From assembly GCA_036768485.1 (NCBI GenBank), contig JAVLUZ010000512.1, forward strand, positions 62,001-126,000: DNA of 64,000 nt, in the 5' to 3' direction. Numbering within the stretch: position 1 is the stretch's first letter; each line of letters begins with the position of its first letter. The notes beneath the pieces were generated by a model. It ran no database searches. It saw only the letters and a list, made by a program, of their open reading frames with translations, and had not been told where the DNA came from. A program made the translations under genes and the position numbers. This DNA is from Mermis nigrescens (Eukaryota > Nematoda > Enoplea > Mermithida > Mermithidae). Shown piece by piece: positions 37,494 to 50,000 of the stretch.

Positions 37494-37723
37494 CACACGT
37501 GAGCGTGGGGGTTGCGGGGTATGCACTCACAGAAGTACAAATCCCCCAGAATTCAATTTTTGAAATTTTTTTGTTTTTTTTCGCGATTTTCTTATGCCAA
37601 TAGATAGTACTCGATGCGAAACGTTGAAAAATTATGTTTTTTCGCCATACCACCATTTTTAAGACCATATTTTGACCATTGAAAAATCTTGCACCCCCAG
37701 AATTTAGGCGCTGCCCACCTATG
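37494..37723 (+). mobile_element. CATACCTGGGCG-type MITE, copy 6
   Basis: 230-bp copy from 'cacacgtgagcgtgg' to 'gctgcccacctatg', with a loose 8-bp duplication 'gttacggg'/'gttgcgag'. Confidence 0.83.
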
Positions 37724-40700
37724 GTTGCGAGGTCCGAGTAAGGCTTATCCGATGGGCGGCCAGAGCTTTTGAACTACAATGACTTTAAAGGCTGACGGAA
37801 ATGGTAAGACAGCATGTTAATTTATATACATTTTCTGTTCCTTTTCAAGTACGTTTACAGACAATTTTAATCAGTTTCTGCTGCTATTTCGCATCTCTCC
37901 ATCAAGTTCCCAATTTTTGTCATACTGAGGATTAAAACTTCCGAACCCCCACGTGCATGCCTGGTGCCGATTCCAAAAGTGTATCGGTAACGGACACAGT
38001 CTAACGAGAAAGACCATTTTCTTAGCAATAAGCTGAAAATTTAGTAGAGCCGAAACGAAGGAATCGCGAGTTTTAAATTTCCAAATATGACCGAAAAAGT
38101 GTTTGCAGATAGAAACACCACATTTTTGCTGAAGTTGTACAAATGCAACTTCATATAAATATTTATCATTGTTTCAATTTTCCACTTTATATCCAGACGA
38201 GAAATCAATGACGATTAACATAAATCATTCACTTACGAAATCAGGGCAAAGTGCATTAAAAATCTGGGAATGACTAAGACCCAGAACAGACAGTTCGCGT
38301 TTCGCACTTATTCACGTACAATCCACATTATGTTGAGTCCAGATTTGACGTCTGGACGAGACTTTTAAATTAAATTGGTAGAATAATGCAATTAATTATT
38401 AAAAGTTTCCAAATTTAAAAATTTGGCAAGATGCTCTAAAAATGTGCTAGCTAAGGGAATACAAGGTGCATTAGCAACTTCTCACTGCTCGCAGGTAAGT
38501 TTTTTGCGTAAATGAATAATTCAGACTGAATTTGCATTCGCCAGAAATATTTATTTTATTATCGTGTAGAATAAGATTTACATATGATGAAAATTGCATA
38601 AAATTGATTTCTTATATTGATTACTTGCAGTTTAGTGATTTTTTGTTAGTCGATTTTGTGGCTTTCTACTGTAATTTTTATATAAAGAATAAATGGAAAT
38701 TTTGAAAGCAGCTCCGAAGAACAGCGAAATTGTAGTAGGTAATGCGAAAAGAACAAGTGCGCTCTCTACTAACTCATCTAAATCAGAATGGTTAATTAGA
38801 TCTTAATTGCAAGAACCACTTGCTCTGATGCGTTACACTTGAGATCATACAATGCTCAATCGAGAATTTTATAAAATGAGTACACGAAAAATTCGAACTA
38901 AAATAGGAAAAATAGACGTCAATGCGGAAAAGTGTCAACAAAAGAACATCACAAACGCGACCGGGTGGCAATACAAAATTAAAACATTATGCTTTAAATG
39001 CCTAAAGTAAATAAATTATTTGTTCGCTTAAGTAAAAAAGAAACATTCAGCAAATAGAGTCTTACTTTGAAAAAACATAGCGCGAAGAATTCTCTTCTGC
39101 TTAATTTATCAATGAAAGCAGGAAAGGGTTCGGAATGTAAGCGTGCGAGGAAGCAAATAATTTAACGTTTTCCTTTGAAATATTTGTTGGCAAGGCAGTT
39201 TTATCTTTGCACACATCAAACTTTCAGTGCCAACAAAAATTATGCGAGTTTCCGCGCAATGCAAAAAGAAATTTAAGCATATCTCAGGCAAAAGGGGTTT
39301 TTCTTCGAACTAGATTACTGTTATAAATTAAATTCCACGAATATTAAGCCTATGTACCGGAAAATTTTAAAACATGTAACAGTTGGCTAGATGGCAGCTG
39401 CTATTGTTTTATGCTCTTAGTGCCTGATAAGCAGTTGTTACAAACAGGGGAAATTTTTGTATTCATTTGTATAATACAAACATAATTTCCAGTTGCAAAT
39501 CTTTAGCACAGTGCAAAGCGGCTCGTGCACAAATAAATAACACTGGTTAAGGGTCGCTAGACAAATATTGGACTCGTTAGAAACATATGATTGCTAAAAA
39601 CATTCTTGAATTATCTATAGAAAACATTTTTAAAAGACACATTTTCGAATTTTCAGTGAAGACAAGATATAAAGGAGCTTGGATTCTGATCGACGACATT
39701 AATGCGACTGACGGGTATTACTAGAGTCTGTTCAATTCCAAACGGCCCATTTCCACTTTAGGGCTTATTACTGTAGCAGAATATCTTACGGGTTAGGTTG
39801 TTGCGGCAGTTTGTGAGATAAATCACATTTAAGCAAAACAGTTTAAAATCAATAAACAGAGTTTAAAGCAGCCAGTTGCTACGAGAGCGTAACTGAAGAC
39901 GTCGTCTGTGCAGTGCAAAACTAATACAGTAATAAGAATTTAAATAAAATGGGCCATTCAGAATGGAACAGATTATAGATGAAATGTCGCGTCACATACT
40001 TATAAAGAAATATCCTTTAAAAAAACTAAAACATGAAACTATGACTTTTTGCTATAATAATTGATAATTTTTTGCACTAGTCACTCCTATGCCGCAAAAT
40101 ACAGCACCTAATTGTTAAAAATTATACGTGTCAACTGACAACCATCTAAAACATTGTGAGACAAGGTGAGACATGTTCGCACTCAGATTCGCAAGCTTTT
40201 AGAAAAAAATTCTCACTCAGGGATTGATAATACTGAGAAAGAAACGGTAACTTTAGAAAAAACAAGGCCGAACAAAGCTTTAAGAAAACATATGACTCGA
40301 ATTATTTTTTGTGATTGAATTATTTTAAATACATACTGTATTTTTGGCAGTTTTTACGCTTATTTATCGTTTTTTCTAATGACCCTTTTAAGCTGATCTT
40401 CATCGTTATAGCTCGACAGAAATAAAATAACTGAATTTACATCTGTCACATCCAGCTGGCTCATCAAATCAACCGAGTTACGAAGCGTTAGCAGAGAGGA
40501 AATCGTTTTTGCTGTTTCAACTAGCTAAAGAAGAAATCAAAGTTCTTTGTCTCATAATCTCGTAAGACTACTCCTGAAAATACATATCCTCTTAGTCCGA
40601 TGAAATTAATGAAATTAGCATCAGATAACCAATTCATGCACGATATAGTACAAATTTGACACTTAAAACAGAAAACGATCACCTCAAGTGTCGCATGATC

Positions 40701-40856
40701 TTTGCCATCACAAAATGGTAAGTTTGAGCCAGGCCGATCAAAAATTGCACGCAATAAAATTTGGATCAATAGTGCGAAATGATCGTACGTAATCAAGCAG
40801 CCAAAGGTGATAAAATAAATTCTGAGCTCAAGTCATAGCCCACCGCACACTGCATA
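37724..40856. other. Region 3' of the POU gene, no gene recognised
   Basis: AT-rich and comparatively free of the repeats seen elsewhere. It contains the 3' UTR of the POU gene, but no AATAAA on the minus strand stands out in the first kilobase. Short open frames (39109-39291, 40521-40796) lack family features. Confidence 0.4.
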
Positions 40857-41031
40857 TCAAAGTCCCGATCCGTTGCCGTACGACGCCAAGAGCCCGTTTT
40901 GAACCAAGTGATGCTGGTAATCGGACGCCATTACGGGCAAGCCTTGACCTCCATGATAAATCAAAATCTCGCCATTCGGACCCATCAAATTCGGAGTCAT
41001 ACGCTTCTCTTTTTGACGACGATTGCAAAAC
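40857..41031 (-). CDS. vvl: POU gene exon 4, homeodomain recognition helix end and C-terminus
   Basis: The acceptor 'attgttcag' is followed by G completing Trp, then [17 protein letters not shown] and a short tail ending GNGSGL and TGA at 40857-40859. The tail is much shorter and less low-complexity than in vertebrate relatives. Confidence 0.93.
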
Positions 41032-44000
41032 CTGAACAATGGAGACAGCGGACCTTACTACATGTACGCAGAGGCTGATAATGAGGAGACACGCACGTGC
41101 GGGGTTAGGATCATACATGCAACGGCTCAAAATTTTGGGTGGAGGTCCCCGTCTATTTTCAGTGGGGTTGAATGACCGACCTCGAATTTTTGGCCAAAAA
41201 CGGCCAAAACTTAACTCGAAACGATTCATTTTTTCCAAAAATCGGGGGAGGGTCGAAGAATTCTCTGAATTTGGGAATGGGGAGATGAACAACTTTGGGT
41301 GGGGTATCCTTCATCACCCTGTTACATGTATGGCTAGGATTTACTGTACTCCCAGAAGGAAAAGGGGAAATGATCAAGGAATAATAAGACAAAATTAAGG
41401 TCAAAAACGGACGAAAATCGCAACTGTTTTTGCAAAAGTGCTCGAAATCGGTCGTAAGGTGTCAATTAATATTTAACTGATTTCGTTTGATAAACATTTT
41501 GGGACTTGCGGGATTGAGATAAAAATTTGATAAAATAAAATTGTAAAAAATCAGATAAAAACTTCACAAATGTGACAAATTGGACTTGTTGGACTGTTGG
41601 GCTAAAGAGACTGTTGGCATTATTGCTGGACTATTGTGACTAGTGGGAATAATAAGAGCCTTAGTGGGAGGGACTCTCGGGACGGCGGAATTGTTGGAAC
41701 TAGTGGGACCGTTGAATTTATTAATAGGACTGTTAGGACGGTGGAACTATTGGAACGGTGGGACTGTTCAAAGTGTTGAGACGCACGCATTGTTGCTCAA
41801 AAAAATGTCCGATTGACTCCTAGAACGCCCAGCCCTCTTTACAGCAACCATGCGGTGCACGTAAGATTATGAGTCTGGGCGGTAGATGCTCAATTCTATT
41901 AGGAGAAAGCTTCTCATAATCTTTTTACTTAATCAGAATTTAAGCTAAGAAATGAGAGAGAACTATGTTGAAATAAATAATTGTTTATGCTCCGAATTTT
42001 CAAGCTTCATGAAAATCTTCGTTGCTCCTGGTGCAAATGTGGCTTCCAGACCGCCGAAAAAGTAAACAAACGTCACTAAATTATCATCCGGCGGAATTTG
42101 AAAAACTGCAATTAAGGATAACCAAAAAATCGTTGCAAATCTCATATTTATGTATCTTGCCAACCACGTTGGGCCAATTGGGGAGGGGGCGGTCGCTCAC
42201 CGCCGCCCCTGCCCCTGCTTTTGGTGAATATTGTTATAATTTTATAGACTCTCTTCTTTGCGTTATTTTGCATGGAAGAATGAAATAACGTTAAGATCAG
42301 AAATGATGTGACAATTTTAATCAGCTTTTTCACAAGAATTACTTGCAGCAGTCGCGTTTTAACCGCATCGAGATAAATTACACTGACGTGAATCATGTAT
42401 GCACATAGCATAATGTAGATCAATGTTATAAAGCAATAAAAATATGAATGATGAAAATTATTTTTGAGATTGAATAATTGGCGGGAAATGAATGGAAAAT
42501 TTTGTAACTAAATATAGAAGGCGAAATTATATTATTACATAAAAAACGTCCGCAAATATATTAAAACGAGGGGCAATCTGGGAATTGAACCCAGGACCTC
42601 TCGCACCCTAAGCGAAAATCATACCACTAGACCAATTGCCCACGGAATCGTGATTTTGAAGAAATTGACCAGATTCATGAAGTCTATTCATATATTCAGG
42701 GTTACGAAGGCTTCAAAGACACAATAATTAATTTAGCCTGTTTTACTATTCGACTCGTATTTTTTAATAATAGAACAATAGTGCTGGAAACTCAGTCTAT
42801 AACTTTACGCAGAATGCGTAAATAAGTTTCCAAGAGTTGTTTCGCTTTGCTACATTAGAAGGAAAAAATATGAACTGACCAGACTCGAACCACTTCTTTT
42901 TCAAGTTGCAATTCCTCGGCGATTTTCGAGATCTCGGGCGCGGCGGGTTTGGCCACGTGCAAAAAGTGGCGTTCAAGGGCGCTTTTGATGGCTACGTCGA
43001 TCGACGTGCGTTTTTTGCGTTTGCGGCCAGTGGCGACGATCTTGTCGACGCTATTCGGATTCGAGCTGTTCGATTCGGCGTCGTCGAGCCACTTTTGCAG
43101 CAGCGGCTTCAATTTGCACATGTTCTTGAAGCTCAACTGCAACGCTTCGAAGCGACAAATTGTCGTCTGACTGAACACGTTGCCGTAGAGCGATCCGAGC
43201 GCCAGACCGACGTCGGCCTTCAATTTAACAATCCATAAAGACATGGCCGTATTTGGCGGAACGGGAGGGGAGGCCGCCCCCTCACCTCTTATCCGGAAAA
43301 AAACGTTGAAAGGTAAGATAATGCACGGAAAGATGGTAAAATGGCATGTCTTCGACGTAAAATCATCAAATTTTCTGGCGCTTCGCGCCAGATGTAAAAT
43401 ATTTTCCATAATTTTGGCTTAAGCGCGACCAAAAAAACGACACTTCTTGAGCAAATAAAGCTTTTTTCTCGAAAAGTTTGAATTTTATGGTCTTAAGAGA
43501 CAGAGCATATCGAAAAACGCCGAAGAATGCGGTTTTTGCGAGCTAAGCCGACGAATTTACCAATATATAGACCGACTGATGTTGGGTCCCCCCCACTTAA
43601 CCGAATCCTGGATATGGGTCTGCTTAGAGATGTTATTCTCATGCATAAGTTTGGGATATTCCATCCCCGCGAAAAAGTTTTTCATTCTCCACAAAAGTAT
43701 TTTCACTTCTTCCCGGAATTAGCGATGTTTCAGAAAAAATCGTAGAAAACTTAATAGCCTAAGCAAGCGTAGTGATCTTTCAGTAGTCAAAGTCTCAATT
43801 TTTCAGCGCTTCACATCAAATATCTATTTTTGACTACATTTTGTTGAATTTTTCTCAAAATTTTTTTACCTTTCAATTTTCTGGAACGAAAACACATTAT
43901 CAGACACGCAAAATATTGATGTTTCCGACGCGTATTCAGGGGCGTAACCAGCCGGGATGCGGGGGGCCCGCCCTCCCCGAAATAAAAAGATATTTTCATT

Positions 44001-47000
44001 TTTCACAAGGGTCCCCCAAAGGAAAAAATTAAAAATCCTCGAAGACTACTGAAAGATCAGCCAAAATGCATTTTAGCACACTTTTGAGCTACTAAACTTA
44101 GGATTATCCGGCACTTCGCGTCGGATTTATTTTTTTCATCTCATTTCTTACCTAAGAAGCCCAAATTTGACTTGAAAATAGCGAATATGTCAGAAATTTT
44201 CGGCGCCTCGCGCCGATTTATTATTTTCTACATTAGTTTTCTTTGCAAAACCGTAAAATTAAATGCAAAGACAAGAATTTCGAAATGTTTTGGAGTAAAG
44301 CTTTACCTTGATATTAAGAAATTAGTCATACAGATAGGTTAAAGGGTAGATCTTCGATATCCAAGTTGAAAATAGAGCAAGATAATTTTTCAATTTTTTA
44401 AAAATTTTTTCCTTCACCTTGGCATGGATCTCGTCAAGAAACGCTCAAAAAAGCCATTATTTTCGCGTATCGCCTAATGGTTCTCGAGATATAGGACTTC
44501 AAAAATTCAGGCTTCCCCTCGAAATTAAATCCTGGTTACGCCCTGCGCGTGCGTATTCACCGTTTTTCAACCCAAAAAGGACAATTTGAAAAAATTATTC
44601 GATTTCATTTCCCAGCAGCCCAAGCTGTGTATTTCTGGTTACCGTAAACAGATGCACAGCATGGTAATTCTTGAGGTTAGACTAAAAAATTTTCTAAATG
44701 CCTTTTTGGGCTTAAAATGATGTGTAGGCGTCAAAATCCCATATTTTTAGATATTTCTGACGATGTCCTTTCATTAAAGGAAAGTAAAAAAACAGAAAAC
44801 ATCCCAAAACAGACTCATTCACATTGAAGAAAATATGATCAAACGAATTCTTATTTGGCGCGAAGCGCCGCTAAAAGTGGGCACGTTTTGTGCCAAAAAA
44901 GATAAGTACTCAAATCAGCACATTTTCTAAGGTTTTTGAAAAATAAGAAATTATAGGGTCAGCAGTTATTCGAAGAGGTGAACCCCGAAATCTCCGCACG
45001 AACATGACACCTATGGATGTTGCACAGTAGTAAGATCGAATTACACATTGACGTGAAGATTTTTTTAAATGTGCAAGAATAAACAAAAAATCAAACAATG
45101 TCCTTTATCAAGGAAAAAGAAAGTGACTTAAAATATTTAGAATATAACCTAAAATTTTAATGATGAAAAATCGAAATGAAAAGAACGTGATATAGTACAC
45201 AGAAAATAATATCATTTATTGGTTTAATCATCATTTATTCATACTACTTTATTTAATATTTATTTCTTATTTTTAATTAGTATTCTTCTTGATTCTTGCT
45301 GTCAGACAGTAAAATGAAATGTTCGAATTTTCACTAATATTTATAATAATATTATACATTCAATGACTTTCTTTTCAGTCTGGAAGCCTTATTTTGTTCG
45401 AGGAATATATGTACTTTTGTTGTGAGCGAAGATTTTATGGCCTTCGGAAAGATACCTCGGGCGAAAACATTATGATATTGAACAACCCCCTAGTAGAATT
45501 CTCAGAAAAAGTTCAAACGCTTTGCGCTGAATGATTGAATGAATAACGCATTGTGCACTGATGGAGCAGTGATTTGATATTAAAATTAAGTAAATTTAAT
45601 ACTGAAATTACTACTTCATTGCCTTTATCTCGTAAACGATGATGGATGACGATGGATGCATCAACAATCCCTATCCTTACGTTCACGAGTACAAAAGCCT
45701 AAGGCGGACATGGATTCAGAAACTTTTTTTAACACTCGGAATTTTAGGGCCTGCCCATCGCTTCTGAATTTAATCTTGAAAGGCCTCGAACGAAAGGCGC
45801 CGTAATACACGAGACCAATCTCTTTTAAATCTTGAAATTTTTAAAGCACTCATGGCCAATCTATAATCTAGGGGACCAGCCAATCTGGGGTGGGGGTCAA
45901 CAATTAAGCTTTTTTGGTCCAAAATGACCTCAAAAACTGGTATAAATGCTAAAATAGCGCTAAAACTGCGTTGATGTACAGTTTCTGGTCAATTTGAAGC
46001 ACTTTCAGAGAAAAAATTGACCAGAAAATTTTTAATAAGGTGACTTTAACGCCATTTTAGCGCTTATACCAGTTTTTGAGAGTCATTTCGGCCCCAAAAA
46101 GCTCAATTTTTGACCCTCCCCAAACCAGCTGACCCCGCCCCTCAGATCAGCCATGCTGTGCATCTATGGTCTACTTCCCCCAACCCTCCATGTGCATGTC
46201 TGGATGCACCGCAAGGTCGTTAAGAAGGGAGGTCAGCCGGAGAGCTTTTTTGAGCGCTAAAATAACCCATAAAAAGATACAACTGTTAAAACAGCGTAAA
46301 TATTATGTTAATCCACAGTTCTGATCAATCATCATTTTTTGTAGAAAAATTCTGAAATTACAACCATTTTTAGCTTTCATTTTGTCTTATTTTTCACAAA
46401 AATTTTTTTTACTTTTATGGGGATCTGGCTGGACTAGACACACAAAGCTCCACGGAAAAGGAAGGAAAAATTTTCGTTTTTTGCGCGCGAAAAATATCAA
46501 CAGGCTTACCTGCGTGAATCCCAATTTAATACGACGCTGTTTGAACTGTTTTGCGAAATCTTCCAAATCGTCCGAAGTTGGAGATTCCTCATCCGGTGAA
46601 GGACACGCAGCAATTATACCGAGGCTCCCGTTAGATCCATTTGAATCGACAGTAGTGGGGCCAGTTGCGCTGCTTAAAGCATATTGACCGTCAATGTAAA
46701 TAAAGATTAAAAAACTATATTTATTCATAAAACACTTTTATCATCGACTCAACAAATGTAAGGATTTGCAATCTAGAATTAGTGTTTTAATAATTGCGCT
46801 CATTGTTTATTTTTCGCACAGTGCCAAATTTTTCAGCTTCGTGCAAAAAATTTCTGAAAATTATGTTCGGTGTAAAAAGCATACGGTAAAATCACGTGGG
46901 CAAAGAAAGGGTCAATTCTGGGTCAAGTGACTTGAACCTGGCGGCTGAGCAATCCCGCAGGGAAACCGGATTAACCCCGCAACAGTATTGATTTTTTTCT

Positions 47001-50000
47001 GGATGAAATGAGGCAAAATCAAAGCCAAAAATGGAAGAAAATTGGAATTTTTTTAAAAATGCTTGAAATTGACCGAAACGGTAGAATAACGTTCTTCAGA
47101 CGGCTATTTTAGCATTTTTACCAGTTTTTTGAGGACATTTTAACCCAAAAAACTCAATTCTTTCAGACAGTCCATGCTCTGCATCTACGGTCATGACCAG
47201 GCATGCACGTTGGGGGTTTGAGGGGTCTAGACCCCAGAATGGAAAAATAAGGGAATTCTTTTAGAATTGCGGGCCGATTTCTTGTACATACAATAGTAAA
47301 GTATGGTGAGCGAGCAACGTATTGTAGCTTACAACCGTGACGGGACTACACCTGGGCGTGGGGGGTTTGGGGGGATATGCACCCCCAGGAGGCCAAATAC
47401 CCCCCAGAATTCAATTTTTGAAAATTTTTTTCGTTTTTTTTGCAATTTTTTGATGCCAATGGATAGTGCTTGATGAGAAACGTCGAAAAATGGTGTTTTA
47501 TCGCCATACCACCATTTTTCAGGCCATTTTTTGACCTTCAAAAAATCTTGCACCCCCCAGAATTTCCTTGCTGCCCACGTATGGACGGGACTCATTTTAG
47601 AATTCGTTTTTCATGCATATAGTGCGCAAATGAACAATCAGGCAAAATATGACAAGACCGGACGACTCATCTAGAATTCGGTTTTTCTGTTAGAGCGTGC
47701 ATAAGTATGAGGCAAAAATTAGAACATAAAATCGGAATGTGAATGTGACATATCTACTAGCAATTTCTAACGAACTTCAGATGCTAGCTTCATTGATCGT
47801 CGCAGAAAACAATAAATTTTAAATGAAGCGAAGGGTCATACACAACATCTTATGCCAGAAAAACGAATTTTGAATGAGTAACGCGATCAGATCAAATTTC
47901 GGCCTCATTGTTGTTATGTAAGCAACGCATAAAAAAGCGAATTCTAAATGAGTCGCGCGGCCGCTGTCACCTTTCCTACAATGCTCGCTCACTAAACTTC
48001 ACTACTACATGCAACAAAGATAGTCCTAGATTTTAAAAGTATGTTAAAATGAGGAAGTTACTCGTGAAAATGAATGCAAAAAACGGATGGAAATTGAAAA
48101 TTTTCTTAAAGAGCTCAAAATTGACCAGAAAGTGTGTAATAACGTAGTTTTAACGTTTTTCAATGCTTATACCGTTTTTGAGGTCATTTTGGCCCAAATA
48201 ACTCGATTCTTGACCCCAGACCGGCTACCCCCCCAGATTGGCCATGTTGTGCATTTATGGTCATGATGACCAACCACGCAAGTTTTAGGGAAGTTATTTC
48301 ACCCTAAAAAACATGTGCGTGCCCATGTATGAATCATGTAAGATATGCTTTTGCGAAAGGCTCTCAGGAGGCTTTCTGCCACTAGCGGATCCAGGATAAA
48401 ATGGCGGGTTGGTCAGAAAATTTGAAGTCCGATTTTTCGAGATTCATACGGAGATATTCGAAAATGAAGGTATTTCGAGCATTTCTTTGATGAGCTCTAT
48501 ACAATGTTCGAAGAAAAATTTCGAAAAAGTTATTCTCGCTTATTTCATACTCACATGCAAGAACTATATCGTCCAAGCTGTCAAATCAACTGATTTCTGA
48601 TCATCCATACCATGAGCAGCTTGTTAATCTTGATGTTTGTAATCAATCATTGTTTTGAGAAAAAACAACATGGAAAATGAATAATTCGGCGCGAAGCGTC
48701 AGGAAAAATTTGGCATGTAATCTTCTTTTAGTTCATATTTGAGCGTTTTTGAGCGTTTTAGTGAACAAAAACTAAAACAAAAAAAAACAAAATCCATCAA
48801 TCCAGGACGAAGCGCCGGAAAATTTTGCATTTAGTAGCTTAAAAGTACCCTAAAAGCCTATTCCGGCGAAAAATTAGACGCACTTCAGGAATCTTTCATT
48901 TTTTTGCTCTGGGGGACCTTTATGAAAGAAATTTTTTCCTATTCTGGGGATGGGGCGGTCCCGCCAAACGGGTCAGGTTACACGTTTATTACGAGAATGC
49001 AACAAACACCCTAACTTATACAGCTGGAGGATCTGGCTGGGGGACTCGCTCAAACGCCCTCATTGGGGTCCGGAGCAGAGCCCCGGAGAGTTCTGTAAAA
49101 TGAAATCTTGAATCGTAACGTTAAAACTTTTACGAAATTGGCCGGATTATGGTTCTGAAACTCAGTTTAAAAACAGTTAGAATTAACCAGCTCCTTCATA
49201 CGTACAACCCGTCTCAAACTCTTGCTGTTAATAAAGTGAAATGCGTTCTGAACTGCAAAACGAAACGAAAAATTGCCAAACCGGCACAAAATGATTTTCA
49301 CACACTTTTATCACGATGTCCAACCAGCCTTTATTCAACCGATGGATAGCTCATTAAATCGCTAAATTGGTGTGAAGCACTGGAATATTTAAGCTGCTTC
49401 AAGATTCTTAACACGATGCTGGAACATAAATCAAGATAATTCGGCGCGAAGCGCCGAAAATTATTGACGTTTTCAGCTCAATTTTGGACGCATTCCAAGG
49501 TATATCTGCTGCTCAACAATTTTCAAAAAGGGTTTGGGGGTCGGCCACCCCCGACCCCCTCTGAATCCGTCAGCGCTTGCTTTCTGCATTGATGCAAAGA
49601 GGGGCCTGCAAAAATTAAACTGAGATGCACTAGTTGATCACTCTATATCAATGATCTAAAATATTTTCTAAGCGTTAGTTTATTTAGTTTTACGTGGACA
49701 TACATATGCATTAGCAAGACATATCAAACTCTTTGTGGTAGTCTCTTTCCATTTTAGCGATTTTAAATTTTTCAAGGTCCAATTTTCTAAGTGCTATCGC
49801 AAATGACGCCTTTATTAATTATTGCCGGTTTAAAAATTTGCAACTAAAACCTGGTGAAAAACAGGAATCGTTTCACAATGAGTCGGCGTATCCAGGATTT
49901 TCATACAAGGGACGCCCGGAAAGTTAGTCGAACTGTTCCAAACGTTCAGGAATATTACTAACTATCGTTTTCCGATCTTTTGTTACGTTATGCAAAAAAT

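Noticed and set aside
42906..43238. 110-codon forward frame opposite POU exon 3
   Set aside because: Antisense of a clear POU/homeodomain exon.
46915..46985. tRNA-like sequence ('gacttgaacctggcggctga')
   Set aside because: No complete cloverleaf or paired acceptor stem could be formed; at most a tRNA-related fragment.
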